Shown piece after piece: positions 63,857 through 64,000 of a DNA stretch of 64,000 nucleotides; position 1 is the first letter of the stretch; every line of letters begins with the position of its first letter. The position numbers and the translations under genes were made by a program. The DNA comes from Cristatella mucedo (lineage: Eukaryota > Bryozoa > Phylactolaemata > Cristatellidae), in the NCBI GenBank assembly GCA_009760855.2, contig WPIO01000016.1:3270001-3334000 (forward strand), read 5' to 3'. The notes under the pieces are model-generated. The model searched no databases. It worked only from the letters and a program-made list of their open reading frames with translations, and was not told the origin of the DNA.

Positions 63857-64000
63857 TCAGGCCACCTCTACGTCATAGCTTTCGGCTGGTGCCTCAGAGC
63901 CGCGCCGCTTGTCGTACATCGGCGACACTCGGTAGAGCAGCCAGAGGCAGCGCGACAGCTCCGTGCCCAGGGCGCCGTCGTCGGCGTTTCGCGACACGAT
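63857..64000 (-). CDS. Innexin C, last exon (partial, C-terminal 47 aa)
   Basis: The minus strand reads 48 codons ending in TGA at 63859-63857. The residues IVSRNADDGALGTELSRCLW align in order with the C-terminal cytoplasmic helix of innexins A (LRMAAKHVSDLTAAELVCSLW) and B (MRLITKNTNDAIGGEI), with a hydrophobic pattern and a conserved Glu-Leu/Ile. After LLYRVSPMYDKRR comes a short acidic end, YDVEVA. The rest of the gene lies right of the window, so membrane segments and loop cysteines cannot be checked. The same strand and position in the row support a third tandem paralogue. The similarity is short, so another four-pass protein is not fully excluded. Confidence 0.78.
   Translation of the reverse strand: MVSRNADDGALGTELSRCLWLLYRVSPMYDKRRGSEAPAESYDVEVA

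Overview
This is a metazoan nuclear genomic window. Its genes are intron-split with GT-AG boundaries and encode innexins, the gap-junction proteins of invertebrates, next to the C-terminal end of a MEGF8/attractin-type receptor. The intergenic DNA is full of L2-type LINE fragments, tRNA-derived SINEs and long (GA)n/(TC)n microsatellites. The extracellular-loop sequences of the innexins suggest a lophotrochozoan, and splice acceptors lying directly on the start codons would fit a spliced-leader-using flatworm. That placement is inference from recalled family patterns only; no search was possible.

Layout. (1) 1-2.1 kb: the last two visible exons of a MEGF8-like gene on the + strand, with an antisense L2 reverse-transcriptase relic at 240-545 in the upstream intron. 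(2) 6.5-9.6 kb: innexin A, minus strand, six coding exons, 403 residues, open from start to stop. (3) 15.5-22.6 kb: innexin B, minus strand, seven coding exons, 415 residues, one intron with a GC-AG boundary, a 14-bp minisatellite plus (CAG)22 in its last intron, and a CpG-rich region (22.57-24.72 kb) behind its start. (4) 24.7-63.8 kb: a long gene-poor stretch made of L2 fragments, a second LINE family, two SINE families, a degraded TIR DNA transposon, nested insertions and microsatellites. I found no host gene I could support here. (5) 63.857-64.0 kb: the last exon of a third innexin (C), minus strand, running off the window edge.

The three innexins lie head-to-tail on one strand and look like a tandem paralogue cluster. 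Innexins assemble as multimeric hemichannels and gap junctions, so the products could co-assemble, though nothing in the DNA shows it. MEGF8 and innexin A converge tail to tail. The most distinctive points are: no coding intron position shared between innexins A and B; a 3' acceptor abutting the first ATG in both; one L2-type 3' hairpin shared by a LINE family and a tRNA-derived SINE family; and several clear nested insertions. I saw no wholly new biological system.
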